64,000 nucleotides of DNA from BPGX01 sp037447455 (GTDB lineage: Bacteria; Bacteroidota; Bacteroidia; B-17B0; Aurantibacillaceae): NCBI GenBank assembly GCA_037447455.1, contig JBBIGQ010000007.1, positions 1 through 64,000 on the forward strand, given 5' to 3'. The notes under the pieces are model-generated. The model worked only from the letters and a program-made list of their open reading frames with translations, was not told the DNA's origin and searched no databases. Below, piece by piece: positions 8,953-16,937 of the stretch. Numbering within the stretch: the first letter of the stretch is position 1; each line of letters starts with the position of its first letter. The position numbers and the translations under genes are program-made.

Positions 8953-9990
8953 TTACCTTTTGATGTATTGTTCTTCATAGTATTTTTGATAATTTCCGGA
9001 AGTTACATTTTTCAGCCAATCGGCGTTATTTAAGTACCAGTCAATCGTTCGTTCTATTCCTTCTTCAAAGGAAACAGAAGGAGACCAATGGAGTTCTGTT
9101 TTTAATTTTGTAAAATCAATAGCATATCTTAAATCATGTCCTGCTCTGTCTTTTACAAAGGTGATGAGTTTTTCATAATAACCATCGGGCTTGTTCATCT
9201 TTTTATTCATGATCTTACACAGCGTTTGTACAACTTCAATGTTTTTCTTTTCGCTATTGCCGCCAATGTTATAGGTTTCACCAATTTTTCCTTTGTGAAA
9301 AATTACATCAATGGTTCTGGCGTGATCTTCTACAAATAGCCAATCTCTCACATTTTCGCCTTTTCCATAAATGGGAAGAGGTTTTTCATTCAGAATGTTA
9401 TTAATACACAAAGGTATTAATTTTTCTGGGAATTGATAGGGTCCATAATTGTTAGAGCAGTTGGATATTTTTATTGGTAAATGATAGGTATGATAATATG
9501 CTCTTACAAAGTGGTCAGAAGATGCTTTGGAAGCACTGTATGGACTACGAGGGTCATAAGGTGTTTTTTCTGTAAAATAGCCCGTTTCACCAAGCGATCC
9601 GTATACTTCATCGGTGCTTATGTGATAAAACACTTGAAAATCCTTTAATTTTCTAACAGCATTTAAAAGATGAATGGTGCCTAATACATTTGTAATGACA
9701 AATTGATTAGGGTTCATGATGCTTCGGTCTACATGGCTTTCGGCAGCGAGGTGAATAACTGCATTGGGTTGAATGTCTTGAAACAAAGCGTTTATTTGTT
9801 GTTCATCTGTAATATCTGCTTTGATAAAGTGATAATTTGGGTAGTGTTCAATATCCTTCAAATTTTCAAGATTACCGGCATAAGTAAGGGCATCTAAGTT
9901 GTAAATGGTATAATTAGGATATTTTTTTACAAACAACCTGACAACATGAGTGCCTATAAAACCAGCACCACCAGTAATAATGATTTTCAT
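8953..9990 (-). CDS. rfbB: dTDP-glucose 4,6-dehydratase
   Basis: A 345-residue extended SDR matching RfbB/RmlB over its full length. Motifs: GGAGFIGTHVVRLF (NAD binding), NLDALTYAGNLENL, HLAAESHVDRSI, STDEVYGSLGE (catalytic Thr-Asp-Glu), YSASKASSDHFVRAY (Tyr-xxx-Lys) and NCSNNYGPYQFPEKLIPL. It converts dTDP-glucose to dTDP-4-keto-6-deoxyglucose, the precursor of rhamnose and other deoxysugars. The ATG at 9990 is chosen over an upstream TTG because it begins MKIIITGGAGF and because a promoter box lies at 10003-10010. First gene of the operon; no rfbA, rfbC or rfbD is nearby. Confidence 0.93.
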   Translation of the reverse strand: MKIIITGGAGFIGTHVVRLFVKKYPNYTIYNLDALTYAGNLENLKDIEHYPNYHFIKADITDEQQINALFQDIQPNAVIHLAAESHVDRSIMNPNQFVITNVLGTIHLLNAVRKLKDFQVFYHISTDEVYGSLGETGYFTEKTPYDPRSPYSASKASSDHFVRAYYHTYHLPIKISNCSNNYGPYQFPEKLIPLCINNILNEKPLPIYGKGENVRDWLFVEDHARTIDVIFHKGKIGETYNIGGNSEKKNIEVVQTLCKIMNKKMNKPDGYYEKLITFVKDRAGHDLRYAIDFTKLKTELHWSPSVSFEEGIERTIDWYLNNADWLKNVTSGNYQKYYEEQYIKR

Positions 9991-10002
9991 TTTTTTTTTG
10001 AG

Positions 10003-10010
10003 CAAACATA
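10003..10010 (-). promoter_or_regulatory. Probable -7 box of the rfbB operon
   Basis: On the minus strand TATGTTTG fits TAnnTTTG, 12 bases before the ATG of rfbB. The upstream TTG alternative start almost abuts this box and would leave essentially no leader. Confidence 0.5.
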
Positions 10011-10059
10011 GTGATTTTTTTAGTTTGTTAAGTATAAAGAGTGAATAAATAGATTTCTG

Positions 10060-10067
10060 TAAATTTG
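10060..10067 (+). promoter_or_regulatory. Probable -7 box of recR
   Basis: TAAATTTG. The longest ORF begins at a TTG inside this box, which is why the ATG at 10077 is taken as the recR start. Confidence 0.6.
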
Positions 10068-10076
10068 TGGCGAATT

Positions 10077-10676
10077 ATGTCGGATGGAATCATTGATAAC
10101 TTAGTGAATTATTTTTCTGAATTGTCGGGGATTGGCAAAAAAACAGCCATGCGTTTGGTACTTGAAATTCTTCGGAAAGATGAACTGTATGCCTTTCAAT
10201 TAGCTCAGTGTTTAATAGATGCGAAACAAAAACTTAAAAAATGCAGGATTTGTAATACGATTAGTGAAACAGAGGTGTGTGCAATATGTAATAATACTAT
10301 GCGTAACCATCAGATTATTTGTGTGGTGGAGGATTATCCGGATGTATTAGCTATTGAAAGCACGAATAGTTTTGATGGGGTGTATCACGTTTTAGGTGGC
10401 TTGATTTCGCCTATTAATGGAATAGGACCATCGCAATTAAATATAGAAAGTTTGTTGTTGCGTCTTCAACAGCAGCCGATTGATGAAGTGATATTTGCGT
10501 TAAATTCTACACCAGAAGGGGAGTCCACGATGTTTTATTTGACAAAAAAAATTTTATCCTTTTGTGATGTTAACATTACAACATTAGCCAAGGGTATTTC
10601 GGTAGGTGAAGATTTGAATTATATTGATGAAATTACGTTGACTCGTTCTTTAATAAACAGAGTACCTGTTAGGTAG
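10077..10676 (+). CDS. recR: Recombination mediator protein RecR
   Basis: A 199-residue protein of normal RecR length. In order: an N-terminal helix-hairpin-helix (LSGIGKKTAMRLVLEIL), a four-cysteine zinc finger (CRICNTISETEVCAIC), a Toprim domain beginning ICVVEDYPDVLAIE with YHVLGGLISP, and EVIFALNSTPEGESTMFYL. RecR works with RecO and RecF to load RecA at single-strand gaps. It is divergent from rfbB. The ATG at 10077 follows a -7 box and gives the family-typical N terminus. No partner genes are nearby. Confidence 0.95.
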   Translation: MSDGIIDNLVNYFSELSGIGKKTAMRLVLEILRKDELYAFQLAQCLIDAKQKLKKCRICNTISETEVCAICNNTMRNHQIICVVEDYPDVLAIESTNSFDGVYHVLGGLISPINGIGPSQLNIESLLLRLQQQPIDEVIFALNSTPEGESTMFYLTKKILSFCDVNITTLAKGISVGEDLNYIDEITLTRSLINRVPVR

Positions 10677-10716
10677 TCAGAAGTGGGCTGAATATATAAG
10701 ATTTAGTTTAAATGGT

Positions 10717-10736
10717 AATTTAGATTTATCTAAATT
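10717..10736 (+). promoter_or_regulatory. 20-bp perfect palindrome, probable DtxR/MntR-type operator
   Basis: Arms AATTTAGAT (10717-10725) and ATCTAAATT (10728-10736) are separated by TT. The size, the symmetry and the TTTAGAT...ATCTAAA core resemble operators of DtxR/MntR-family metal regulators. It sits 25 bases upstream of the -7 box of an Nramp metal transporter gene, covering or bordering the -33 region. A half-site-like TTTAGACAAATAAA follows at 10741. Operator identity is inferred from context. Confidence 0.65.
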
Positions 10737-10761
10737 TTTTTTTAGACAAATAAAAATATTG

Positions 10762-10769
10762 TAAATTTG
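10762..10769 (+). promoter_or_regulatory. Probable -7 box of the Nramp-UspA gene
   Basis: TAAATTTG, 17 bases before the ATG at 10787 and just downstream of the palindromic operator. Confidence 0.6.
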
Positions 10770-10786
10770 CAGGCGTTACGGATTCT

Positions 10787-12661
10787 ATGAGAGAAAGGCG
10801 GTTTACATCATTAGATGAGATTAATGCAACGGTGTCTACTTCGTATCGGCATCCGTTTCGTCGGTTTCTGGCATTTGCGGGACCTGCTTTTTTGATAAGT
10901 GTAGGGTATATGGATCCGGGTAATTGGGCTACAGATATTGCAGGTGGAAGTAGTTTTGGATACTCTTTACTTTGGGTATTATTAATGAGTAATCTTATTG
11001 CCATTTTATTACAAAGTCATAGTGCACGATTAGGGATTGTAACGGGTTTGGATTTGGCACAAGCGAATAGAGCGTTTTTTCCGAAAGTGCCTAATTTTTT
11101 ATTGTATTTACTGGCAGAAATAGCCATTATTGCCACTGATTTGGCAGAAGTAATAGGAATGGCTATTGGTATTCATTTGTTGTTTCCGTCTATATCATTA
11201 TTAAACGGAATCTTAATTACCATCGTAGATAGTTTTATTTTATTATTTTTAATGAATCGTGGGGTAAGAAAGTTGGAAGCGTTTATTTTATCTTTAGTGG
11301 GTATTATCGGTATTTGTTTCTTTTTGGAAATATGGATCATCAAGCCGGATGCGGTACAAATCAGTAAAGGATTTATTCCGCATATTGTAAATGAAGATGC
11401 GTTATATATTGCTATTGGAATTATTGGTGCAACGGTGATGCCGCACAATTTATACCTGCACAGTTCTTTGGTGCAAACCAGAAAAATTCAGAGAGATAAA
11501 AGAGGTATTTTGTCGGCCTTAAAATTTAATTTAATAGACAGTGTATTGGCTTTGAATATTGCTTTTTTGGTGAATGCTTCAATATTGATAGTGTCTGCCA
11601 CTGTTTTCTTTAAAAATAATTATTATAATGTGAGTGAAATACAACAAGCGCATCGGTTGTTAGAAAATATTTTGGGGAATAAACTAGCGCCTGTATTGTT
11701 TGCAGTAGCATTAATTGCAGCCGGGCAAAGTTCAACAATTACGGGTACTTTAGCAGGTCAGATAATTATGGAGGGGTATTTGAATTTGCGATTAAATCCT
11801 GTAGTGCGGAGGATTATTACGCGATTGTTAGCGATTTTACCGGCTGGTTTAACGGTCATTTTTTTAGGAGAAGAAAAGGTTTCTAATCTGTTGATATTTA
11901 GTCAGGTAGTGTTGAGTTTGCAATTAGGTTTTGCCATTATTCCGCTAATTCATTTTGTAAGTAATAAAAAATTAATGAGTGATTTTGTTATACCCAATTG
12001 GCAAAAGGTAATATCGTGGTTGGCTGTAAGTATTATTTTGATTCTAAACTTTAAAATGGTTTTTAATGAAGTATCGGATTTTTTATTACGTTCTTCCAAT
12101 CCTTTGCTGTTGGGTTTGTTAGTGATTCCTGTTATAGTAGTTTGTCTTGCTTTATTACTCTATGTCATTATGGTGCCGTTGCTCTATTCCCGTAGACAGG
12201 AGATAACATCTATCCATGGAAAAATGCCGAATATATTGATACATACGAAAAAATTGTATTTTTCAAAAATTGCGGTAAGTGTCGATTTTTCTGATTCAGA
12301 CAATAAGGCCATTAATTATGCTGTACAAATTGCAGGACAGGATGCCCAGATTTTATTAATTCACGTGGTGGATAACATTGGTTCTATTGTGTATCAACAT
12401 CAGGCCGATACAGCGGAGTTAATTTCCGACAAAAAGTTTATTGAACAGTATTGTAAAATCATAGAAGAGAGGGGACTTAAATGTAACTATGTTATAGGAT
12501 TTGGAAGTGCTAAAACAGAAATACCTAAAATTGTAAAAGCAGAAAACGCGGAATTACTTATAATGGGAGCACACGGTCATCATACATTTAAGGATTTTTT
12601 ATTAGGCACTATTATTGAAGAAGTAAGACATCAACTAAAAGTGCCTTTATTGATTGTATAA
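10787..12661 (+). CDS. Nramp-family divalent metal transporter fused to a UspA domain
   Basis: A 624-residue inner-membrane protein. Residues about 25-460 form an Nramp (MntH-type) carrier with 11 or so membrane segments, including the TM1 metal site DPGNWATDIAGG and the TM6 site VMPHNLYLHSSL. The Asp, Asn and Met ligands for Mn(II)/Fe(II) are present. Residues about 485-624 form a universal stress protein domain (FSKIAVSVDFSDSDNKAINYA; LLIMGAHGHHTFKDFLLGT, with the Gly-rich ATP-loop pattern). It likely imports Mn(II) or Fe(II) with protons; the Usp domain may couple transport to ATP or stress state. Similar fusions occur in Bacteroidota. A palindromic operator upstream suggests metal-responsive control. 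It ends 4 bases from the convergent protease gene. Confidence 0.9.
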   Translation: MRERRFTSLDEINATVSTSYRHPFRRFLAFAGPAFLISVGYMDPGNWATDIAGGSSFGYSLLWVLLMSNLIAILLQSHSARLGIVTGLDLAQANRAFFPKVPNFLLYLLAEIAIIATDLAEVIGMAIGIHLLFPSISLLNGILITIVDSFILLFLMNRGVRKLEAFILSLVGIIGICFFLEIWIIKPDAVQISKGFIPHIVNEDALYIAIGIIGATVMPHNLYLHSSLVQTRKIQRDKRGILSALKFNLIDSVLALNIAFLVNASILIVSATVFFKNNYYNVSEIQQAHRLLENILGNKLAPVLFAVALIAAGQSSTITGTLAGQIIMEGYLNLRLNPVVRRIITRLLAILPAGLTVIFLGEEKVSNLLIFSQVVLSLQLGFAIIPLIHFVSNKKLMSDFVIPNWQKVISWLAVSIILILNFKMVFNEVSDFLLRSSNPLLLGLLVIPVIVVCLALLLYVIMVPLLYSRRQEITSIHGKMPNILIHTKKLYFSKIAVSVDFSDSDNKAINYAVQIAGQDAQILLIHVVDNIGSIVYQHQADTAELISDKKFIEQYCKIIEERGLKCNYVIGFGSAKTEIPKIVKAENAELLIMGAHGHHTFKDFLLGTIIEEVRHQLKVPLLIV

Positions 12662-12665
12662 AAAG

Positions 12666-14135
12666 TTAGAGGTTAAAGCCGTAATAAGCCCGGATACCAT
12701 TGGGGTATACGCCTTCCAAAAGGATAACATTATTATTTTCGTTTTCAAGAATTTCTTTTAGTTCGTTTACTGATTTTACTTTTTTTCTATTAATAGAAGT
12801 AACTATAAAATTTTTCCGAACGCCAACAGATATTAATTTTCCTGCTTCAAGGTTTACAATTTTTACACCGCCTTCTATTCCTAATTTTTTGGCTTCATCC
12901 AAGGTAATATCTTCAAAAGAAGCACCTAATTTGGATAGGGCAATAGAGGTGGATGGATCTTTTTTGATTAAAGAGGTTTGATTGTTTCTGTTTTTCAGAA
13001 TAATGTCCAGGGACACTGGTTTATTTTTTCTTAAGACGTTAATTTTAATTTTATCTCCGGGTCTGTATTTACTGAGTTGTTCCTGAAATTCTGAAACTTT
13101 ATTAACCTGTATGTCATTGATTTTCGTAATTATATCTCCGGGTTGAATACCGGCATCGTCTGCTGCACCGTTCGGTAACACATCGTGTACATAAATGCCA
13201 TTCAGTGTTTCTAATTTTTTTTCTTTTGCAAAGTTTGCATCAATGTCGGTGATGGAAACGCCAAGGTATGCTCTTTGCACTGTTCCATATTCAATGATGT
13301 CTGAAACTACTTTTTTTACAACATTTACAGGAATAGCAAAAGCATAGCCCTGATACGCTCCATTGTTGGAGGCAATAGCTGTATTTATTCCAATAAGTTC
13401 ACCATTGATATTGACAAGTGCGCCGCCACTATTCCCGGAATTTACAGCCGCATCGGTTTGAATAAAGGACTCTATTGGAAAGTTATTGCTTTCCGGATTG
13501 TTTTCAATAACATGAATGTTTCTACCTTTTGCACTAATAATTCCCGCCGTTACGGTAGAATAAAGATTAAAAGGGTTTCCAACTGCTAGTACCCATTCTC
13601 CAACCTTAATTTCATCACTATTACCAAAAATGATAAAAGATAAATTTTTTTCATCTATTTTAAGAACAGCTAAATCGGTAGAGGGGTCTGTTCCAATTAA
13701 TTGGGCTGTATATGTTCTTTTGTCATTCAGGGTAACTTCAATTTTGTCGGCATCTTTAATGACGTGATTATTTGTAACGATATAGCCATTATCTGAAATA
13801 ATAACACCAGAACCACTACCTTGTTGTATATAGGGTTGAATGTGTGGTTGAGTTCCAAAAAACCAACTTTGAAAAGGATTATAAATGAGATTAGCTTTTT
13901 CTGTGATAGTGCGAATGTGTACAACGGTATTAATGCTTTTTTCTACGGTAGCAGAAAAATCGTTGTGGAGTAAATTGACATTATTAGTAGAATAGTTGAC
14001 AGAATGCATTATATTTTGAGAAGAAGAAGGATTATTTAAAGAACTATGAGTTGGATGAGTGGAAAAATAATTTATTACCCAAAATGTAAATCCGCCAATA
14101 ATACCTGTTAAAAGGTAAGATGCTATTTTTTTCAT
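12666..14135 (-). CDS. DegP/HtrA-family periplasmic serine protease
   Basis: A 489-residue protein with an N-terminal membrane or signal segment (YLLTGIIGGFTFWVINYF). Trypsin-like domain with His near 123 (IVTNNHVI), Asp near 153 (DPSTDLAVLKI) and Ser near 235 (VNSGNSGGALVN): the complete triad. Two PDZ domains follow: a well-formed one (GIYVHDVLPNGAADDAGIQPGDIITKIN) and a weaker C-terminal one (GVKIVNLEAGKLISVGVRKNFIVTSIN). It degrades or chaperones misfolded envelope proteins. Monocistronic, divergent from the peroxiredoxin gene. Assignment among DegP, DegQ and DegS is not possible; two PDZ domains favour DegP/DegQ. Confidence 0.93.
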   Translation of the reverse strand: MKKIASYLLTGIIGGFTFWVINYFSTHPTHSSLNNPSSSQNIMHSVNYSTNNVNLLHNDFSATVEKSINTVVHIRTITEKANLIYNPFQSWFFGTQPHIQPYIQQGSGSGVIISDNGYIVTNNHVIKDADKIEVTLNDKRTYTAQLIGTDPSTDLAVLKIDEKNLSFIIFGNSDEIKVGEWVLAVGNPFNLYSTVTAGIISAKGRNIHVIENNPESNNFPIESFIQTDAAVNSGNSGGALVNINGELIGINTAIASNNGAYQGYAFAIPVNVVKKVVSDIIEYGTVQRAYLGVSITDIDANFAKEKKLETLNGIYVHDVLPNGAADDAGIQPGDIITKINDIQVNKVSEFQEQLSKYRPGDKIKINVLRKNKPVSLDIILKNRNNQTSLIKKDPSTSIALSKLGASFEDITLDEAKKLGIEGGVKIVNLEAGKLISVGVRKNFIVTSINRKKVKSVNELKEILENENNNVILLEGVYPNGIRAYYGFNL

Positions 14136-14160
14136 AATCTTGTTTTTTAGAATGTGCTTA

Positions 14161-14168
14161 CAAATTTA
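14161..14168 (-). promoter_or_regulatory. Probable -7 box of the DegP-like gene
   Basis: Minus-strand TAAATTTG fits TAnnTTTG and lies 25 bases upstream of the ATG at 14135. Confidence 0.55.
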
Positions 14169-14302
14169 GTTCCAAATTCGAGCGCTTATTAAGCAACTTA
14201 ACAAAAATTAAAAAGCGAATGATGTAGAGATTAAAATTAAATCATAAATTAAATTTATATTATTATAAATAGAATTTTAAAATTTGTTATTAATATTTGA
14301 AG

Positions 14303-14310
14303 TAAATTTG
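14303..14310 (+). promoter_or_regulatory. Probable -7 box of the peroxiredoxin gene
   Basis: TAAATTTG, 25 bases before the ATG at 14336, in the divergent region shared with the protease gene. Confidence 0.6.
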
Positions 14311-14335
14311 CTGCACAAATTAAAAACATAAAACT

Positions 14336-14968
14336 ATGACAACACTCATTGGAAAAAAAGCACCATCATTCAAAGCAGCCGCTGTTATTAATGGTAAAGA
14401 CATTGTTGAAAATTTTTCACTGGATCAGTATCTTGGTAAAAAGTATGTAGTATTTTTCTTTTATCCAAAAGATTTTACATTTGTGTGTCCTACCGAATTG
14501 TGGGCATTTCAGGAAAAATTGGAAGAATTCAGAAAGAGAGATTGCGAAGTGGTGGCTTGTAGCACAGATACTGAGCAAAGCCACTGGGGCTGGTTGCAAA
14601 TGGAGAAAAAACAAGGGGGGATTAAGGGTATTACTTACCCTATTGTAGCAGATACCAATAAAACGATTGCGGCAAATTTTGGTTGCTTAAACGGAGAGTA
14701 TTACATTGATGAAAATGATAATTTTGTGGCCACTTCTGAAATGATTGCTTATCGTGCTACGTATTTGATTGACAAGAATGGTGTTGTAAGACACTTATTA
14801 ATTAATGATTTACCAATAGGTAGAAACATTGATGAAACACTAAGAACATTAGAGGCCTTACAATTTGTTGAAAAACACGGAGAAGTTTGTCCGGCAAATT
14901 GGACAGAAGGTAAAAAAGCAATGAAACCATCGCACGAAGGTACTGCAGAATATCTTGCTACTGTTTAA
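14336..14968 (+). CDS. 2-Cys peroxiredoxin (AhpC/TSA family)
   Basis: A 210-residue cytoplasmic thiol peroxidase. The peroxidatic cysteine (about residue 51) lies in FVCPTELWAF and the resolving cysteine (about 185) in GEVCPANW, as in typical 2-Cys enzymes of the AhpC/Prx1 group. The active-site Thr (PTE) is present; the conserved Arg lies in AYRATYLIDKNGVVRH. It reduces H2O2 and organic peroxides using a thioredoxin- or AhpF-like donor; no ahpF is adjacent. It has its own promoter box and a strong terminator, so it is monocistronic. No obvious OxyR site was recognised. Confidence 0.94.
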   Translation: MTTLIGKKAPSFKAAAVINGKDIVENFSLDQYLGKKYVVFFFYPKDFTFVCPTELWAFQEKLEEFRKRDCEVVACSTDTEQSHWGWLQMEKKQGGIKGITYPIVADTNKTIAANFGCLNGEYYIDENDNFVATSEMIAYRATYLIDKNGVVRHLLINDLPIGRNIDETLRTLEALQFVEKHGEVCPANWTEGKKAMKPSHEGTAEYLATV

Positions 14969-15000
14969 TGATTTGCTTTTTAAGATAGTAACTAATGTCT

Positions 15001-15036
15001 AATGCCCTGAATAAATTTCAGGGCATTTTAATTTTT
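15001..15036 (+). terminator. Rho-independent terminator after the peroxiredoxin gene
   Basis: An 11-bp perfect stem (AATGCCCTGAA at 15001-15011 with 15017-15027), a 5-base loop and a T-rich tail. Confidence 0.9.
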
Positions 15037-15089
15037 GTTAAAATTTTAATATCGGAAAATAAAAATTTTAATGTAAACGATATTATTAG

Positions 15090-15097
15090 TAAATTTG
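15090..15097 (+). promoter_or_regulatory. Probable -7 box of the Fic gene
   Basis: TAAATTTG. The longest ORF starts at a TTG inside it (15095), so translation more likely begins at the ATG pair at 15113/15116. Confidence 0.6.
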
Positions 15098-15112
15098 GGC
15101 CAAAAGAAAATT

Positions 15113-16087
15113 ATGATGAACAAATGGTTTTACATAGGTCAGGAAACTATTCAAGAATTGAAAGAATTATTTGAAAGAGTTCAAAATAAAAAAGAATTGT
15201 TGAATAGTAAAAGACCATTGTCGCCTGCTGTGTTGAACAGAGTCAGAGAAGGATTATACTTAGAGTGGAATCATCATTCTAATGCTATTGAAGGGAATAC
15301 TCTGAGTTTGAATGAAACACGATTAGTTTTAGAAGAGGGCATTACAATTGGCGGGAAAACTTTGAAAGAACATTTGGAAGTGATAGGACATCAGGATGCC
15401 ATACATTTTATTGAAACTTTGGTGAGACCAGATTATAGATTAAATGCGAAGGATATTCTGGATGTACATTATATTGTGATGAAAAAGGTGGATGAATTTA
15501 TTGCAGGTCGTTATCGTAATGCAGGTGTCAGAATCAATGGTGCAAACTTTATTCCGCCATCCGCCGCAAAAGTGGATGCTTATATGGATGAAATGATTGA
15601 ATACATTAGTAATAATCCGGATAATTTGCATGCTGTTTATTTGGCTGCTTTATTTCACCATCGTTTTGTATGGGTTCATCCTTTTTTTGATGGGAATGGA
15701 CGAGTGGCAAGATTGATCATGAATTTGATATTGATGAGTGCGGGTTATCCACCGGCTATTATATTAAAACAAGATAGGAAAAAATATTACACTGCTTTGG
15801 ACTCAGCTAATAATGGCAACTACAAAAAGTTTTTTCAATTGATTTTGCAGGCAGTAGAACGTTCATTAGATATTTATTTAAATTCAACACCAGGATATGA
15901 TACGTATGAACCAATTGCAGAGATTGTTAGTGAACCTGATGTCCCTTACAACGCCGAATATGTGAGTTTGCTTGCAAGGAGAGGAAAAATAGATGCCTAT
16001 AAGGAAGGTAGGGAATGGTATACCAGTAAAAGAGCCATTAAAGAGTATATCCACAACAGAAAAAGAGAAAGGACAATTAAGAAGTAA
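15113..16087 (+). CDS. Fic family protein (putative AMP transferase)
   Basis: A 324-residue protein. The core Fic motif HPFFDGNGRVAR begins at about residue 189, with catalytic His and all metal and ATP-phosphate residues intact. An N-terminal inhibitory helix motif SNAIEGN (residues 56-62) fits the class II auto-inhibited type, whose Glu blocks ATP. The C-terminal 55 residues (VSLLARRGKIDAYKEGREWYTSKRAIKEYI) look like a helix-turn-helix, excisionase-like domain common in Fic proteins of this length. It likely AMPylates a protein, possibly itself; the target is unknown. Monocistronic. No antitoxin-like partner is visible, consistent with built-in inhibition. Confidence 0.9.
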   Translation: MMNKWFYIGQETIQELKELFERVQNKKELLNSKRPLSPAVLNRVREGLYLEWNHHSNAIEGNTLSLNETRLVLEEGITIGGKTLKEHLEVIGHQDAIHFIETLVRPDYRLNAKDILDVHYIVMKKVDEFIAGRYRNAGVRINGANFIPPSAAKVDAYMDEMIEYISNNPDNLHAVYLAALFHHRFVWVHPFFDGNGRVARLIMNLILMSAGYPPAIILKQDRKKYYTALDSANNGNYKKFFQLILQAVERSLDIYLNSTPGYDTYEPIAEIVSEPDVPYNAEYVSLLARRGKIDAYKEGREWYTSKRAIKEYIHNRKRERTIKK

Positions 16088-16147
16088 TATCAATGAGATT
16101 GATCATAGATTTATGACAAAATTACTTTGTTATCAAAATGCTTTGCC

Positions 16148-16918
16148 ATGCTTGAATTGATTTTTTTGGGAACCGGGACATCTCAGGGGGTGCCGCTGAT
16201 TGGCTGTGAATGCGAAGTATGTTCGTCTATGGATCAGAGGGACAAGCGTTTGAGGAGCTCTATCCTTGTGAAGGATGAAAAAACATCAATTGTAGTAGAT
16301 ACCGGACCTGATTTTAGACAGCAGATGTTGAGAGAGCAAGTTAAAAAATTGGATGCTATTTTATTTACTCACGAACACAAGGATCATATTGCGGGTTTGG
16401 ATGATGTGAGAGCATATAATTTTATATTGAAAAAAAAGATGCCAGTGTATGCTACAAGTAGTGTAATAAAGGCATTAGAACGAGAATTTTATTATGTATT
16501 TAGTGATGAGAAATATCCTGGAATTCCTGAAATAGAAGTACATTTGATTGACAATAAATCTTTTTATATTGATGATATTCATATTCAGCCAGTTGAGTTG
16601 TTGCATTACAAATTACCTGTTTTAGGTTTTATATTTAACAAGAAAATAGCATACATAACGGATGCTAATTATATTAGTGAGCAAGAAAAGCAAAAGCTCA
16701 AGGGGCTGGATGTGCTGATAATTAATGCATTGAGAATAGAAAAACATGTTTCGCATTTTACATTGGATGAGGCATTGCAGATTATTGATGAGGTGAAGCC
16801 CAAAAGAGCGTATTTAACTCATATTTCGCATCAGTTGGGAAAATACGAAGAGGTGCAAAGCGAACTACCTACCAATGTATTTTTAGCGTATGATGGTTTA
16901 AAGTTGGGTATAGGTTAG
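16148..16918 (+). CDS. MBL-fold metallo-hydrolase (PhnP-like)
   Basis: A 256-residue metallo-beta-lactamase-fold protein. The N terminus FLGTGTSQGVPLIGCECEVC with a Cys-x-Cys-xx-Cys cluster matches the PhnP branch, where these cysteines bind a structural zinc. The metal site TxHxHxDH is present as FTHEHKDHIAGLDDVR, followed by ITDANYIS and a C-terminal LTHISHQLG. It probably hydrolyses a phosphodiester; PhnP itself cleaves cyclic ribose phosphate, but no phn genes are nearby, so the substrate is open. ATG at 16148 is preferred over an upstream TTG because it begins at the conserved LELIFLGTG strand. Confidence 0.85.
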   Translation: MLELIFLGTGTSQGVPLIGCECEVCSSMDQRDKRLRSSILVKDEKTSIVVDTGPDFRQQMLREQVKKLDAILFTHEHKDHIAGLDDVRAYNFILKKKMPVYATSSVIKALEREFYYVFSDEKYPGIPEIEVHLIDNKSFYIDDIHIQPVELLHYKLPVLGFIFNKKIAYITDANYISEQEKQKLKGLDVLIINALRIEKHVSHFTLDEALQIIDEVKPKRAYLTHISHQLGKYEEVQSELPTNVFLAYDGLKLGIG

Positions 16919-16937
16919 AATCTGTGTTTTTTAGCGT

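Noticed and set aside
15113..16087. Fic-Phd type toxin-antitoxin (Doc)
   Set aside because: The protein is over 300 residues with its own inhibitory SNAIEGN motif and no Phd-like partner; Doc toxins are about 120 residues.
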